From the NCBI GenBank assembly GCA_016800925.1, contig JABCPU010000199.1:1-64000 (forward strand): a stretch of DNA of 64,000 nucleotides, written 5' to 3'. Position 1 is the stretch's first letter; every line of letters starts with the position of its first letter. Both the position numbers and the translations under genes were made by a program. A model generated the notes under the pieces. That model did not search any database and was not told the DNA's origin. It saw only the letters and a list, made by a program, of their open reading frames with translations. Source of the DNA: Suillus spraguei (taxonomy: Eukaryota > Basidiomycota > Agaricomycetes > Boletales > Suillaceae). This document shows, piece by piece, positions 1 to 10,035 of the stretch.

Positions 1-402
1 GTCCAGAAGAGGACAAGGTGAAAGTACAAGGAACGCGTTCCAAGTATGATCAAGGGTTCGGCCTCGATGACAAGTCAAAGAGGTTCTGCAAGAATAGAGA
101 CTAAGGCTAAGGAGTGCTTAGACTTAGAGACGATTCAAGACGACTTAGATTGGAGACCTAAGCGAAGGAGATTCCAGGTAAAACCCAGTAAGATTAAAGT
201 AGGGAATCTACTACAAGTACACTGTGCTTAAATAAGCCAATATGTGCGCACAGACCAAGTAACCGTGAGAACGTATCTGCGTATCCTAATAAAGAAGGCA
301 TGTATTGTACAGATGCTTGAGCATATGAGTCGGAGTCATGTGACATGATATACAAGTAAAGGAACAAAGGGAAAATGAATAGGGGCATGTACGATTGTAA
401 CA
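1..402 (-). repeat. Gypsy LTR (family LTR1), cut by window start
   Basis: This is the 3' part (as written) of the LTR that bounds elements A-D. It starts in mid-LTR at the window edge and ends with ...TTGTAACA at 402. It carries the same internal words as the complete copies, such as the TATA-side segment and AAGATTAAAGT near 190. It abuts an R3 repeat at 403, so it probably inserted into that repeat. No target duplication can be checked because the other end lies outside the window. Confidence 0.85.
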
Positions 403-870
403 AACTCAAAGACTAAGTCTACTACCAGGTAGATCCAGAGCTAGACACTAATCCTGACCTATAGTACAGTGAAAATGAGGTACTGTATCGTGCAGGGTAC
501 ACAGTGCTTATATCCTATATTGTATGTACTCGGAATGCTTTAGGCGAAATCAGTAGCACTCAAGTACAGTAACCGCCGGTATGTAAACGTAGCGCGAGGC
601 AACATGTAATAAGACTTGCTGTGAAATCAGTGATAACGAACATAAAAGAAACTACACACCAAATGGAGCTATGCGGACGAGGCAAGGACATGGAAGGACA
701 TCGGTATGTGGAACATGGTGCGGCAGTCAGTATGGTGTGCAGTAAGTGTATGATGCCACTGGCATGTGCTAAAGGAGTAAGATGGCCTTTGGACCAGTGG
801 GAACTCCTATAGACATGAGATGAGTGCTAAAAGATAGGGTTTCGAGGCCAGCGCCAATATGTTTGTTACA
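403..870 (-). repeat. R3 repeat, truncated reverse copy
   Basis: Reverse-orientation copy of the roughly 950 bp R3 repeat, complete at 12593-13551. Only the 5' half of R3 is present. It ends at 870 with the terminal ...TTGTTACA, the reverse of the R3 start. Open frames inside it are also seen in the other R3 copies and are not taken as genes. Confidence 0.7.
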
Positions 871-1040
871 TCGGATATGTAATGGCGAGTATTGTAGTGG
901 TCCATTACTAATACTGATCAGCTGTTTCCCTCTAGAACTACGACTTTCCTAACAACTGCAAAGATTATATCCATTGTATTTGTCACGTGAAAGTAAGTTG
1001 CTCTCACTCAGCCCACCAATCCTTGGTCTAACTCTTCTTA
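871..1040. other. No gene recognised
   Basis: AT-moderate sequence between R3 and the helicase fragment. Its end (CTTCTTAG) can serve as a 3' splice site for the following exon, so part of it is probably an intron of the helicase fragment. Nothing else was recognised. Confidence 0.4.
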
Positions 1041-1195
1041 GCGTACTGGCACAAAAGGTACCTCATACATGTACTTCATTACCGATAACTCGAAGTCTGC
1101 TCGTGAGTTGATATATATTTTGCATGAGGCGAAGGCTCATGTACCACAATAACTAGAGGAAATTGCCATGTACAGTGGAGGAGGGGGAGGTCACA
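1041..1195 (+). pseudogene. DBP2: DBP2-like DEAD-box RNA helicase, C-terminal fragment
   Basis: One exon-sized segment reads through a block typical of the end of DBP2/p68 DEAD-box RNA helicases: [14 protein letters not shown], then a short helix region, LEEIAMYS and a glycine run. In intact proteins this is the end of the second RecA-like domain and the start of the Gly-rich tail. A TAA replaces a Gln codon (CAA to TAA) before LEE. The exon ends at a GT donor near 1195. The rest of the helicase (motifs I-VI) is absent, so this is a non-functional gene fragment. Assignment is from motif memory. Confidence 0.6.
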
Positions 1196-1302
1196 GTAAG
1201 TCTTTAGCATGTCCACATGTTTCATATACTGATTTGGCCATTCATGTTGTTATAACTTTCTTTTCATTCAATACACTGATCACATACTATTCAACCTGCA
1301 GC

Positions 1303-2055
1303 AATGGCAACAACTTGTTATGAACTAGGGTGACATCACCAGCAACAGTGCAAAGGCACTTAACGGTTTACTGGGAAGTGCGTCTAAAGTTTGAAGGAAC
1401 AAGACTCGGCCTTAAGAGACGTGTCTCGACATGTATCAAGAATAGAGGCTAAGGAGTGCTTAGACTTAGAGATGATTCAGACAACTAAGGTTGGAGGCCT
1501 TAGTGAATGGAAATCCAGGTAAAACCTAGTAAGATTAAAGTGAAGTCTACAAGCATAATACAACATGCTTAAATAAGTTGATATGTGCGCATGGACCAAG
1601 AGAGGTGTGGGAATGTAAGTGCATATCCCAAGAAGGAAGGCAACTATAGTACAGACACATTGAGTGTATGAGTCAAGAAGTATGTCACATGATATACAAG
1701 GTAATAGACAAAGAGAAAAGTATGTGTAACACAACTCCGAATGATCCTGGCTTGGAGGGCGAGCAAAAAGGTGCATTTTTCTTCACACACTTGTTTTCAT
1801 TCTATCTCAATGCTGTATAGATATGTCTCAACTGACAATGGCAAGTGGGTATAATCCTACCGCAGTCAAGTCTGCTTGGTATGATTGGTGGGAGGCCCAA
1901 GGCTTCTTCAAGCCTCAGACCACAGAAAATGGGGACACTAAACTGGAGGGTGTCTTTGTGGTTCTGATGCCTCCCACAAACATCACTGGAAGCCTGCATA
2001 TCAGTCATGCACTGACTAGTATTGACATTCAGGATTGCTTGATACACTGGTAAAT
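1303..2055 (+). pseudogene. VAS1: Valyl-tRNA synthetase, N-terminal fragment
   Basis: Class Ia valyl-tRNA synthetase start, charging tRNA-Val in intact form. The first exon piece (1303-1315 plus 1737-1770) is split by a solo LTR. An intron of about 50 bp follows (1771-1820, GT...AG), then an exon reading MASGYNPTAV, SAWYDWWEAQGFF, and the ATP-binding signature region PPTNITGSLHISHAL. The HIGH motif is HISH here (codon at 2003-2005 is AGT where GGT is expected, a CpG to CpA change). The frame stops after residue W near 2050, and no downstream KMSKS or editing domain is found. It is a truncated relic in the same orientation as the helicase fragment just upstream. Confidence 0.75.
1316..1731 (-). 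repeat. Solo LTR1 in the ValRS fragment
   Basis: Degenerate copy of the gypsy LTR, TGTTATGAACT...GTGTAACA in + orientation. It is flanked by a perfect 5 bp target duplication CAACT (1311-1315 and 1732-1736). It is shorter than the 474-475 bp copies because of internal deletions, and it is among the most diverged copies in the window, so it is an old insertion. Confidence 0.9.
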
Positions 2056-2663
2056 TTTTCAGCATGTGAGTTATTTGTTGAAGGTTATCAATGCTGATTA
2101 CAGTGTTTAGACAGGATAGGACTTGCAACTCTCATTATTACGTTGAATCGACCATTTGTACAAATTGCTTCACCATATAAAGCAACTCGAAGGGTTCTTG
2201 TCTGGTAATATCTTTTCAAGCATTCTTCATTTCAATACAGACATAAGTAACATTATTTTATCAATGACATCTGATCCGACCAAGACTCACAACATGTGCT
2301 ATTATACTCAGTAACATGTAATGCATATGCATTGTGCTGCAGTGATTAATAACCTTTATTGTGTTTCCACTCACTTCGCTAAATTCAGGTCACAGCCTCA
2401 ATGATCCATAGTGCCATGGAAGGACTGGACTTGTGAACTGACATCCAGGTAAGTGTTATAATCAAATTACATATGATTACATTGAGGCCTCACTTCTGTA
2501 TCACTTACTAATAGGGCTTTGATGTTCACACACACTGAAGCAGGCTGCTTCATGGCACCTGACTTCCCAAACATATAAAATACCAGTGACCTGAGACAAT
2601 TGACTTGTCCTGCAAGCCCTACTCTGAGGTCTCTTTCGCTTTGCACACTCTCCTGTTCTATTG
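2056..2663. other. No clear gene; possible exon relic
   Basis: No convincing coding frame. A short stretch around 2389-2451 is framed by AG and GT splice-like signals and reads IVPWKDWTCELTSR after an in-frame stop. It may be a decayed upstream exon of the following pseudogene. Otherwise AT-rich sequence. Confidence 0.3.
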
Positions 2664-3266
2664 ATGAGTGACATATCAGATTCGAATTTGAGTATTCATT
2701 CAGACTCAGACTTGGCAGATGAGAACAATCGTGACCAGCCTGTTGCCCCTGCAAGCGAAGGTGCTTCCATGGACCATTACCAAGAGGTAGGCTTCAATCA
2801 CTGTTCTATTGATATCCTAACATGTTCCATTTAGTATATTCAGCTTCAGTATGGCAAGCTTCAGCAGTGCAATGAAATGCTGAATGAGAACAACAACATC
2901 CTCAATGCACAACAGCTGAAATGTTCTCACAAGCATCCACCTAAAGTGTCATCCTCCAATACAATATCTTCAGCATCTCAACTGTCATCCACAGGTCCAT
3001 CTACAGTGAGCACCTCATCTAAGACTAATGACACTGAGAAGCTCATTCTCAGTGCGGCAAAGAAGTATTCAATAACTACTGAAGTTCCTTCCTGACAAGG
3101 TCATTTTTCAAACTGATTGTCCTGACCCTCCAGCTGAAATCTCAAATCCAAATCATTACACTAACAAGTCAATGGAGAAGGACACACTTGTAACTAAGCT
3201 CTGCGCATTCATCAATTTTGTGTTGCACCCTCAGATGCAAACAAAGGAAATGCCTTTTATAATCAG
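2664..3266 (+). pseudogene. Hypothetical basidiomycete protein, frameshifted relic
   Basis: Starts MSDISDSNLSIHSDSDLADE, with an intron at 2787-2834 (GTAGGC...TTTAG), then a Ser/Thr-rich linker. The following segment (LILSAAKKYSITTEV) shifts frame near 3085-3095 and continues as PDKVIFQTDCPDPPAEIS in another frame up to about 3266, where a splice donor may follow. The architecture resembles an expanded family of unknown function that I associate with Agaricomycete genomes. No catalytic motif is visible. The frameshift and missing 3' end make it a pseudogene. Confidence 0.5.
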
Positions 3267-3344
3267 GTTCATAATACTTTTACATCATTGAAATCAATCT
3301 AACTTATGAAGCCTTGCAGTTTGGAACTGGAATGCAGCAAGCTC

Positions 3345-3655
3345 TGTCATATACCGTGCATTTCAGTCCAGATCCGATTCAATCCATAGACATCTGGACA
3401 CCCAATTCATACATCCAGTCCACCACTCCAATCCATATCCATCCATATCCGATCCATATCCATATCTGATCCATATCCATATCCGACCCAATCCATCCAT
3501 CTGGTCTCATCCACCCATCTGATCTGATCCATATCTGATCCATATCCATATCCGACCCAATCCATCCGTCTGGTCTCATTCACCCATCCGATCAGATCCA
3601 TATCCGACCCAGTCCATATCCAATCCATGTCTATATCCGATCCGAATTCATATCC
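3345..3655. repeat. Tandem repeat built on CCATATCC words
   Basis: Tract of near-identical 12-18 bp words (CATATCCGATC, CATATCCATATCC, CCAATCCATC) arranged in a higher-order period of roughly 70 bp. It gives spurious long frames on the minus strand (GYGSDMD repeats). It begins with TGTCATATACC, which is also the left end of the insertion at 44462, so the tract may have expanded from the end of that repeat family. Confidence 0.8.
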
Positions 3656-3711
3656 AAACTATTCCCGTGCACCTGTGCATAACCCTGTTTAGTATATATC
3701 TGTGTCCCTAG

Positions 3712-4520
3712 TGTAAAGATACAATCTAGCCTGGGCTGTAGATGAACCATGGCCTAAACTAGTATGCAACTCTTGTGCTCTGTCTAGTCTGCTACACTTG
3801 CAAAGCAAGAGTGTTTGACCCTAAAGGGAATGCTAAGTTAATATAGTTCAATAATGCCCAACCTGTGGTGCAAGACTGCTGTCGGAGGTAGTGAGATGCT
3901 AGCAGTGACCTCTGCTCCATGGGAAAGTAGCGGTAATGTAGCAGTAGAGCACGGGAAGATAGCAGTAAAGTAGTGGTAGTGTGAGCAGTAAAACTGCGGT
4001 AGTGTGGGTGGTAAAACTGCGGTATGGCTTGGGAAACTGGCGGTAAAACAAGCAGTGAAGCGTGGGAAAGTGTAGCGCAAGCGGTGAAGTGCGTGGAAGC
4101 GGTAAAGAGTGGTGGTGCGCGCAGCAATAAAACAATTCTTAAGAGAGACAGTGACTTCGGTAAAGGACTTTATTCAGTAGAGACAGTAGTGGTGACTATT
4201 CCTAAGTACTGTGTGTACTATAGGAGAGAAGTAAGGAACGAGTACAGGTACCTAGGAATTTTATACAAAAGGAATAGCAATGGAAATGGAAGGGATAGGA
4301 TTAACATGCAGCAGACATGTAATAAGACTGCACTATAGTTTACAAAACATCACATACCGGCAAGACTGGATGGACATTGGACAGATGGTAAATCTTGTTT
4401 GAGGATGCCTAATGAGTTTGCGGAGATTGCCGAAGATCACCACTTTGCGGGAAAGTTGCCGCAGTACAGCCACTAAGCTGCAACGAGGCTTCCGGAGTGT
4501 GGAACGATACCGTTAGGTAG
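3712..4520 (-). repeat. R4 repeat, reverse copy
   Basis: Reverse copy of a long dispersed repeat. It starts TGTAAAGATAC, the reverse of the ...TATCTTTACA end, and carries an internal low-complexity block of TACCGC/TTTCCC-type words (3900-4130 here in reverse). Its roughly 230 bp end is shared with R3, while the rest differs. Related copies are at 19725-22011 and 58690-59619. The right boundary is approximate. No coding frame is credible. Confidence 0.65.
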
Positions 4521-4539
4521 GGGTAAATGCATGGTAAAG

Positions 4540-5023
4540 TAGGAAAGCCGGGTAGTCTATACTACATATCTCTACACCATATCTGGACCTACTCCTCTCT
4601 AGTAGTCAACACCTCCCTAAGATCCATAGAGCTACGCTCGTCCAATCATCCAATCATCTGCCCCTCCACTCTTCCGCTCCTCTGAGCTCCGGACCTTCGG
4701 ACCTCTGGTCCTCTGGATCTATCCTATCCTATTTTACGATATCTATGAATCATCTTTCCCTCCAGAGCTCTGCTCCTATCCTGCCCTGGACTTTGTCCAG
4801 GAGTCCATCTTTCATTCATTCTACTTGGAACTTGTTCTAGTAGTCTTACCACTACTTCCTACTATCTGAAAATAGTTCCGGCGCATCCCCACGCTCATCT
4901 GGAAGTCCCTCAGAGCTCTATCAAGCTATCCTGTCCTAAGAGTTCATCCAGACTCCGTCTGGACTTCACCATAATCCCTTGGACTTCATGTAAAATTAAG
5001 GGCACATACTCAGGTAAGGGGCA
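4540..5023 (+). repeat. R2 repeat copy 1 (LTR-like)
   Basis: About 480 bp of pyrimidine-rich sequence (CTCCACTC, CTCTGGTCC, CCCTGGACTT) ending AAAATTAAGGGCAC...AAGGGGCAC. It aligns along its length with 6270-6715 in the same orientation. It directly borders gypsy fragment E. The AATTAAGGGCAC end resembles the AATAAAGGGCA end of the insertion inside element D, suggesting a related LTR family. Boundaries are approximate. Confidence 0.6.
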
Positions 5024-6038
5024 CGGCGTTTTGTCAAGCAGAGGTCAAAGAAATCCAAGACGAAGAAGACAAAACAGTGAGGCGAATTGCAGAGGATTTT
5101 TAACTTGGAGAAACAAAGATTTGATGTATGTTTCTCTCAATGTATTACTAAGACTTGTACATGCTGTAGGTGAAAGAAAAGAACTTCGTGTCCCTATCAC
5201 CCTTCACTCGCATACTCACTTAAAATCCGTCAACACTACCGCCATTATTGACTCTGGCACAGCAGGAATATTTATTTCCAAGGAGTTTGTGAAACTCCAT
5301 CAAATTACACAACAAAAACTCAAAACACCGTTTCGAGTTACTATGGCAGATGGAACCCTTATCAAAGGAGGGCCGATCACGCACTACTGTCTCCTAGTGG
5401 TAAAGATTGATGAATGAACCATGTATGGAAAGTTCAATATTACTAAACTTGGATGAAGAGATCAAAACCTTCTGGCAATTCCGTGGTTACATGCCATGAA
5501 CCCAAGTATAGATTGGGCCATCAAAACACTTGTTCTCCCACGAACAACAAAGTCTGACGAAATTGAACTCAACTTGGATACAGATCGGAAGAAGAACGGG
5601 CTACCCCCTGCTTTCCATTGCCACACTAAGAAATGGCAAAATTCGAAACTTCTGAAACTCATCATCGCTCCTTCCATTAACATCCCTGATGAATTCACAA
5701 TAGATGACACTCCCCCACAAGTAAAACTACCACAGCGTTTCCCATCGCCTATTCCTTGAGTGGAGAAACGAAAGAACGAGTTGGAACCGGAGTCTCGACC
5801 ACCCCCATCGCAACCCATTGAACAACGACCAGTTGAAGAGCAACGACAAGGAAAGCGTAAACCTGACAACGATCTCGGAGGAAGAGCTCATAATATCCCA
5901 AAGTTAACTAAGTACTTCGTACTGCCCAAGCTGCTCACCCCTTCCATCGAAGAAATTCCTGATCCAGACGAACCCATGATGACCACAATACCTACCGAAG
6001 ACAATGAACAATTCAATATGATGCAGGATGTTTGGCCC
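5024..6038 (+). pseudogene. Gypsy fragment E: gag end, protease, linker
   Basis: Piece of the same chromodomain gypsy family. It starts in the last residues of gag (EVKEIQDEEDKTVRRIAEDF, then TAA). It passes in the -1 frame into pol (FLTWRNKD), then the retropepsin region with active-site IDSGTAG, then the protease-RT linker ending TEDNEQFNMMQDVW. In-frame stops near 5415, 5455 and 5757 break it. It ends sharply where R2 copy 2 begins. No RT, integrase or LTR1 is present. Confidence 0.85.
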
Positions 6039-6735
6039 TGCCAACCCTATCCTCCTGATCCACTCCAAGCATAGTCACACCCACCACTATGTCTGGACTG
6101 TCCCTCCACCAGCATTCCAGATGTACCTTCACTATGTGTCCTGGTCCAATTCCCATTCCTATCTGGATTCCATACCTCCAGTCCTCTGAACCTTCAGACC
6201 TCTGCAGCTAGCTTGCTAACTCTATGCACATCCTAGCCCACCCTGAGCACAGTCTCACCCACCACTATGTCCGGACTTTCCCTCCTCTGATATCTGAGAC
6301 TTCCCACCACATCCGATCCTCATTCATGTCCTAAATACTTCCCCTTAGATCCACAGAGCTTCACTTCTCTGGTCCTCCACTCCTCCACTCCTCCACTCCT
6401 CCCCCTCCAGACCTCTGGTCCTGTCCTACCCCACCCTTGACCTCCTGTGGATCATCTTTCCCCCTGGAGCTTCACTCCTATCCTGCCCTGGACTTCGTCT
6501 GGTAGTCTGTCCTCCATTCCATTCTACTTGGGACTCGACCCAGTAGTCTTACCTGTATTCCCTGTCCTCTGGAAATAGTTCCTGCATGTTTGCCTCGCTC
6601 CTCCAGTAGTCTGTCGGCGCTCTATTGAGCAGTCTAGCCCTAGAGTTTCTCTGGAGTTCCCCTCTGGACTTCACTGAAACTCCCCCTCAGACTTCATGCA
6701 AAATTAGGGGCACAGCACACAAGCTGAGGCCAAGC
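6039..6735 (+). repeat. R2 repeat copy 2 (LTR-like)
   Basis: Second direct copy of R2, ending AAAATTAGGGGCAC near 6715. It contains an internal duplication: CACCCACCACTATGT occurs near 6078 and again near 6251. Together with copy 1 it brackets gypsy fragment E, so the trio has the layout of an LTR-internal-LTR composite. Confidence 0.55.
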
Positions 6736-6821
6736 TCCCGTATTTAGTTATAACACTCCAGTACAACCCCATGCAAAGCTGGAACTTCTGAGTAGCCTCC
6801 AGTTTTGCATGGCCATAACAC

Positions 6822-8230
6822 TATGAGTGCATATATCTACCATTGACCACAAAATCTAAACCCCAAAGCACAAAAACCTGAATGCACCATGTCTGACATT
6901 CACCAATAATTGAGTCCCAAAGCCCAAAAACCCAAAACCTGAACCTTGATGTGCACCATATCCTATTTTCTAACACAACAAATCACCAAGTCTTGAAACC
7001 CGAACACCCGACCACCCAAAGCCTGAAACACAAGACTCAAGAGTCAAAACTTGCAAAAATATAAATGTCAAATTTCACTGAGTGCCAAACCCTGAGTACC
7101 GAGTGCCAGGTGCCAGATGCCAAGTCCCAAAACCCAGAACTTGAAACTTGAGATTCAAACTAGATATTTCCTGAATTCTGGATACCCGGACACCTGAATC
7201 TCAATACTCAAGGTGAAAGATTTGAAGTTCATGTGTTGAGTCACCAAGTGCCAAGTGCCAAGTGCTGGATGCAGAGTCATGAGACCCAAAACTCGAGATT
7301 TGAGATGAAAAAGATACCACCAAAAATGTGTGAATCAAATCTTTTTATTGCCTCACATTTTTCTGAGTCCTGAGTGCTGAATCCCAAGTGCCAAACCCTG
7401 AAATTGTGGACTACCAGGTTTCAAGGTTTGGCACTCAGGATTTGGCACTTGGGACTCAGAAAAATGTGAGGCAATAAAAAGCCGAAACTCAAAACTCAAA
7501 ACTTGAAACTTGCAAAAATGTATATCATGTAAAATTTCTATTTCCTTACACAGTTCACCAAGTGTCAAGTACTGAGACCCAAGACTGAAATCCCAAATCT
7601 CTGGCAATGCACCAAGTACCAACTGCTGAGTGCCAAAGCCTGAAACTTGAAACTCACAAAAATCTGTATCATGTAAAATTTCTATTTCCTTACACAGTTC
7701 ACTGAGTGTCAAGTACCAAGACCCGAGACCTGAATCCCAAATTCCTGGCAATGTACCAAGTGTTGAGTGCCAGGTGCTGAAGCCCAAAACCCAAAACTTG
7801 AAACTTGAAACTCAAAACTCACAAAGATCTGTATCATGTAAAATATCTATTGCCTTACACAGTTCACTGAGTGTCAAATACCAAGACCCAAGACCCGAAT
7901 CCCGAATTCCTGGCAATGTACCAAGTGCCAAGTGCTGAAACCCAAAACTTGAAACTTGAAACTCAAAACTCACAAAAATGTGTATCATATAAAATTTCTA
8001 TTTCCTTTCACAGTTCACTGAGTGTCGAGCACCAAGACCCAAGACCCAAATTCAGAATTCCTGGCAATGTACCAAGTGCTGAGTGCTGAGTGCCAAAGCC
8101 CAAAGCCCGAAACCCGAAACATGAAACATAAACATAAAACTTGAAACATGCAAAAATCTGTATCATGTCAAATTTCTATTTCCTTACACAGGTCATGAAG
8201 TGTTGAGTACCAAGACCTGAGACCCAAATC
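6822..8230. repeat. Minisatellite field M1
   Basis: First part (6822-7360): words built from AGTGCCAAGTGCC and CCCGAAACTTGAAAC, homologous in inverted orientation to 18640-19010. Second part (about 7500-8225): tandem units of roughly 145-177 bp, each with CTTACACAGTTCAC (anchors near 7544, 7689, 7854, 8005, 8182), a TGTATCATGTAAAATTTC block and a GGCAATGTACCAAGTGC block. Minus-strand frames up to 144 codons are simply translated repeats. Confidence 0.85.
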
Positions 8231-8329
8231 CAGAATGTAGGGTTGGCAGGCTAGCTGCAGAGGTCCGGAGGTCCGGAGATATGGAGATCATGGCCAGAGA
8301 TCATAGTGGAGATGTGGTGTGAAATGCGG
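8231..8329 (-). repeat. R2 fragment, reverse
   Basis: Short reverse fragment of R2 (GGCAGGCTAGCTGCAGAGG...), the same piece that precedes a minisatellite unit and an R3 copy at 22195-22350. The order R2 fragment, minisatellite, R3 therefore recurs. Confidence 0.5.
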
Positions 8330-9281
8330 TGTGATGAACATATTGGCACTGGCCTCAAAACCCTATCTTTTGACACACATCTCATGTCTATAGGAATCTC
8401 CGCTTGTCCAAGGCCGTCTTGCTCCTCTAGCATTGCTGGCAGTATCACATGCTTACCACACACCATACCAACTGCCGCACCACGTTCCATGTACCTATGT
8501 CCTTCCATGTCCTTGCTGCATCCACATAGCTTTATTTGGTGTGTAGTTTGTACATGACTGCTTATCACTGATTCTATGGCAAGCCTTATTACATGTTGCC
8601 TCGTGCCGCAGCTGCCTTGTGCTACATTTACATAGCAGCAGTTACTTCTCTTGAGCCTACTGATCTCGCCTAACACATCCCGAGTACATATGAAATAGGA
8701 TATAAACACCACATAGCCTGCACGATACAGTACCTTATTTTCACCATACTATAGGTCAGGATTAGAGTCTAGCTCTGGAACCACCCAGTAGTAGACTTAG
8801 TCTTTAAAGTTCTTTACTGCTCATTAATTGATATCACTCGTTCACCATTACCGCTGGCATACTGCTAGACTTTCGATCCCTATTTTGATTTGACTTCACA
8901 CTCACTGCTGCTTTACCGTTGAAAGTACCATGGGTTTCTTTACTGTTTCTTTGCACCGCTCGCACCTTACGCTACTGCTGACATTACTGCTCGTCACTGC
9001 TCGCTCAACATTACATTTTCAGGCATTGTTTCAACCACGGTAGTACCGCTACATACAATGCTAGTTCTGGCGGCACCTTTGCTAGCTGCGGCAACTTACT
9101 GCTGACCACGACACTATATCTGCACATTGGTTTGACTTGAACTTAGCTATACTGACAGGCATCCCCCTGTAGGGTCAAGCATTCTTGCCTAGCAAGTGAA
9201 GCAGACTAGATGGAACACAAGACTCACATACTAACTTAGGAGGTAGTTTATCTACAGCCCAGGTTAGGTTGTATCTTTACA
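8330..9281 (+). repeat. R3 repeat, full copy in M1/M2
   Basis: Full-length R3, from TGTGATGAACATATTGG to ...GTATCTTTACA. It contains a GGATATAA box near 8698 and the shared 3' block (CCTGTAGGGTCAAGCATTC, AAGTGAAGCAGACTAGATGG). It interrupts sequence that is continuous in the related locus near 22240-22280 (GAAATTCAGTATGTGACAG). No significant coding frame. Confidence 0.75.
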
Positions 9282-10035
9282 GTGGTATGTGACAGAAACT
9301 CACAAAAATGTATATCATGTAAAATTTCTATTTCCTTACACAGTTCACTGAGTGTCAAGTACCAAAATCCGGGACCCAAATCCTGAATTCCTGGCAATGT
9401 ACCAAATGCTGAGTGCTGAGTGCTGAGTGCTGAAGCCTGAAACCTGAAACTTGAAACTTGAAACTCACAAAAATCTGTATCATGTAAATTTTTTATTTCC
9501 TTATACAGTTCACCGAGTGTCAAGTACCAAGACCCAAGACCACAATCCCAAATTCCTGGCAATGTACCAAGTGCTGAGTGCCAGAACCTGAACTCCGAAA
9601 CTTGAAACTCACAAAAATCTGTATCATTTAAATTTTCTATTTCCTTACACAGTTCACCAAGTGTCAAGTACCAAGACCTGGGACCTGAATCCTGAATTCT
9701 TGGCAATGTAACAAGTGCCGAGTGCCGGAACCTGAACCCCAAACCTTGAAACTTGAAACTCACAAAAATCTGTATCATGCAAAATTTCTATTTCCTTACA
9801 CAGTTCACTGAGTGTCAAGTACCAAAACCCAGGACCCGAATCCCAAATTCCTGGCACAAAACCCTGGCATACACAACATGTATGCCAGGGTTTTGGGTCT
9901 CGGGTCTCAGTACTTGACACTTGGTGAACGGTGTAAGGAAATAGAAAATTTACATGATATACATTTTTGTGAGTTTTGTGTTTTGTGTTTTGAGTTTTGG
10001 CACTTGGCACTCAGGACTCGGCACTCAGTGATTCA
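9282..10035. repeat. Minisatellite field M2
   Basis: Continuation of the M1 tandem array beyond the R3 insertion. CTTACACAGTTCAC anchors lie near 9335, 9500 (variant), 9644 and 9795, giving unit lengths of 165, 144 and 151 bp. From about 9880 the units run in the opposite orientation (GGTGAACGGTGTAAGGAAATAG near 9922), so the array has a head-to-head junction at the palindrome 9858-9894. Confidence 0.85.
9858..9894. repeat. Perfect 15 bp inverted repeat at array junction
   Basis: Arms AAAACCCTGGCATAC (9858-9872) and GTATGCCAGGGTTTT (9880-9894), loop ACAACAT. It sits exactly where the M2 array flips orientation, and imperfect pairing continues outward through the flanking inverted units. Confidence 0.95.

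Noticed and set aside
3379..3628. Minus-strand frames with GYGSDMD repeats
   Set aside because: Direct translation of the CCATATCC tandem repeat in two frames at once, which is typical of low-complexity DNA.
7500..8225. CRISPR-like array of regular repeats
   Set aside because: Eukaryotic context, units of about 150 bp with no short repeat-unique spacer structure; it is a minisatellite.
8251..8712. 153-codon minus-strand frame
   Set aside because: It lies within R3 and recurs, broken, in other R3 copies; no domain is visible.
7353..9778. Long minus-strand frames (144 to 176 codons) in the minisatellite field
   Set aside because: They are repeated translations of the 145-177 bp units; frames change between units and no start or splice context is consistent.
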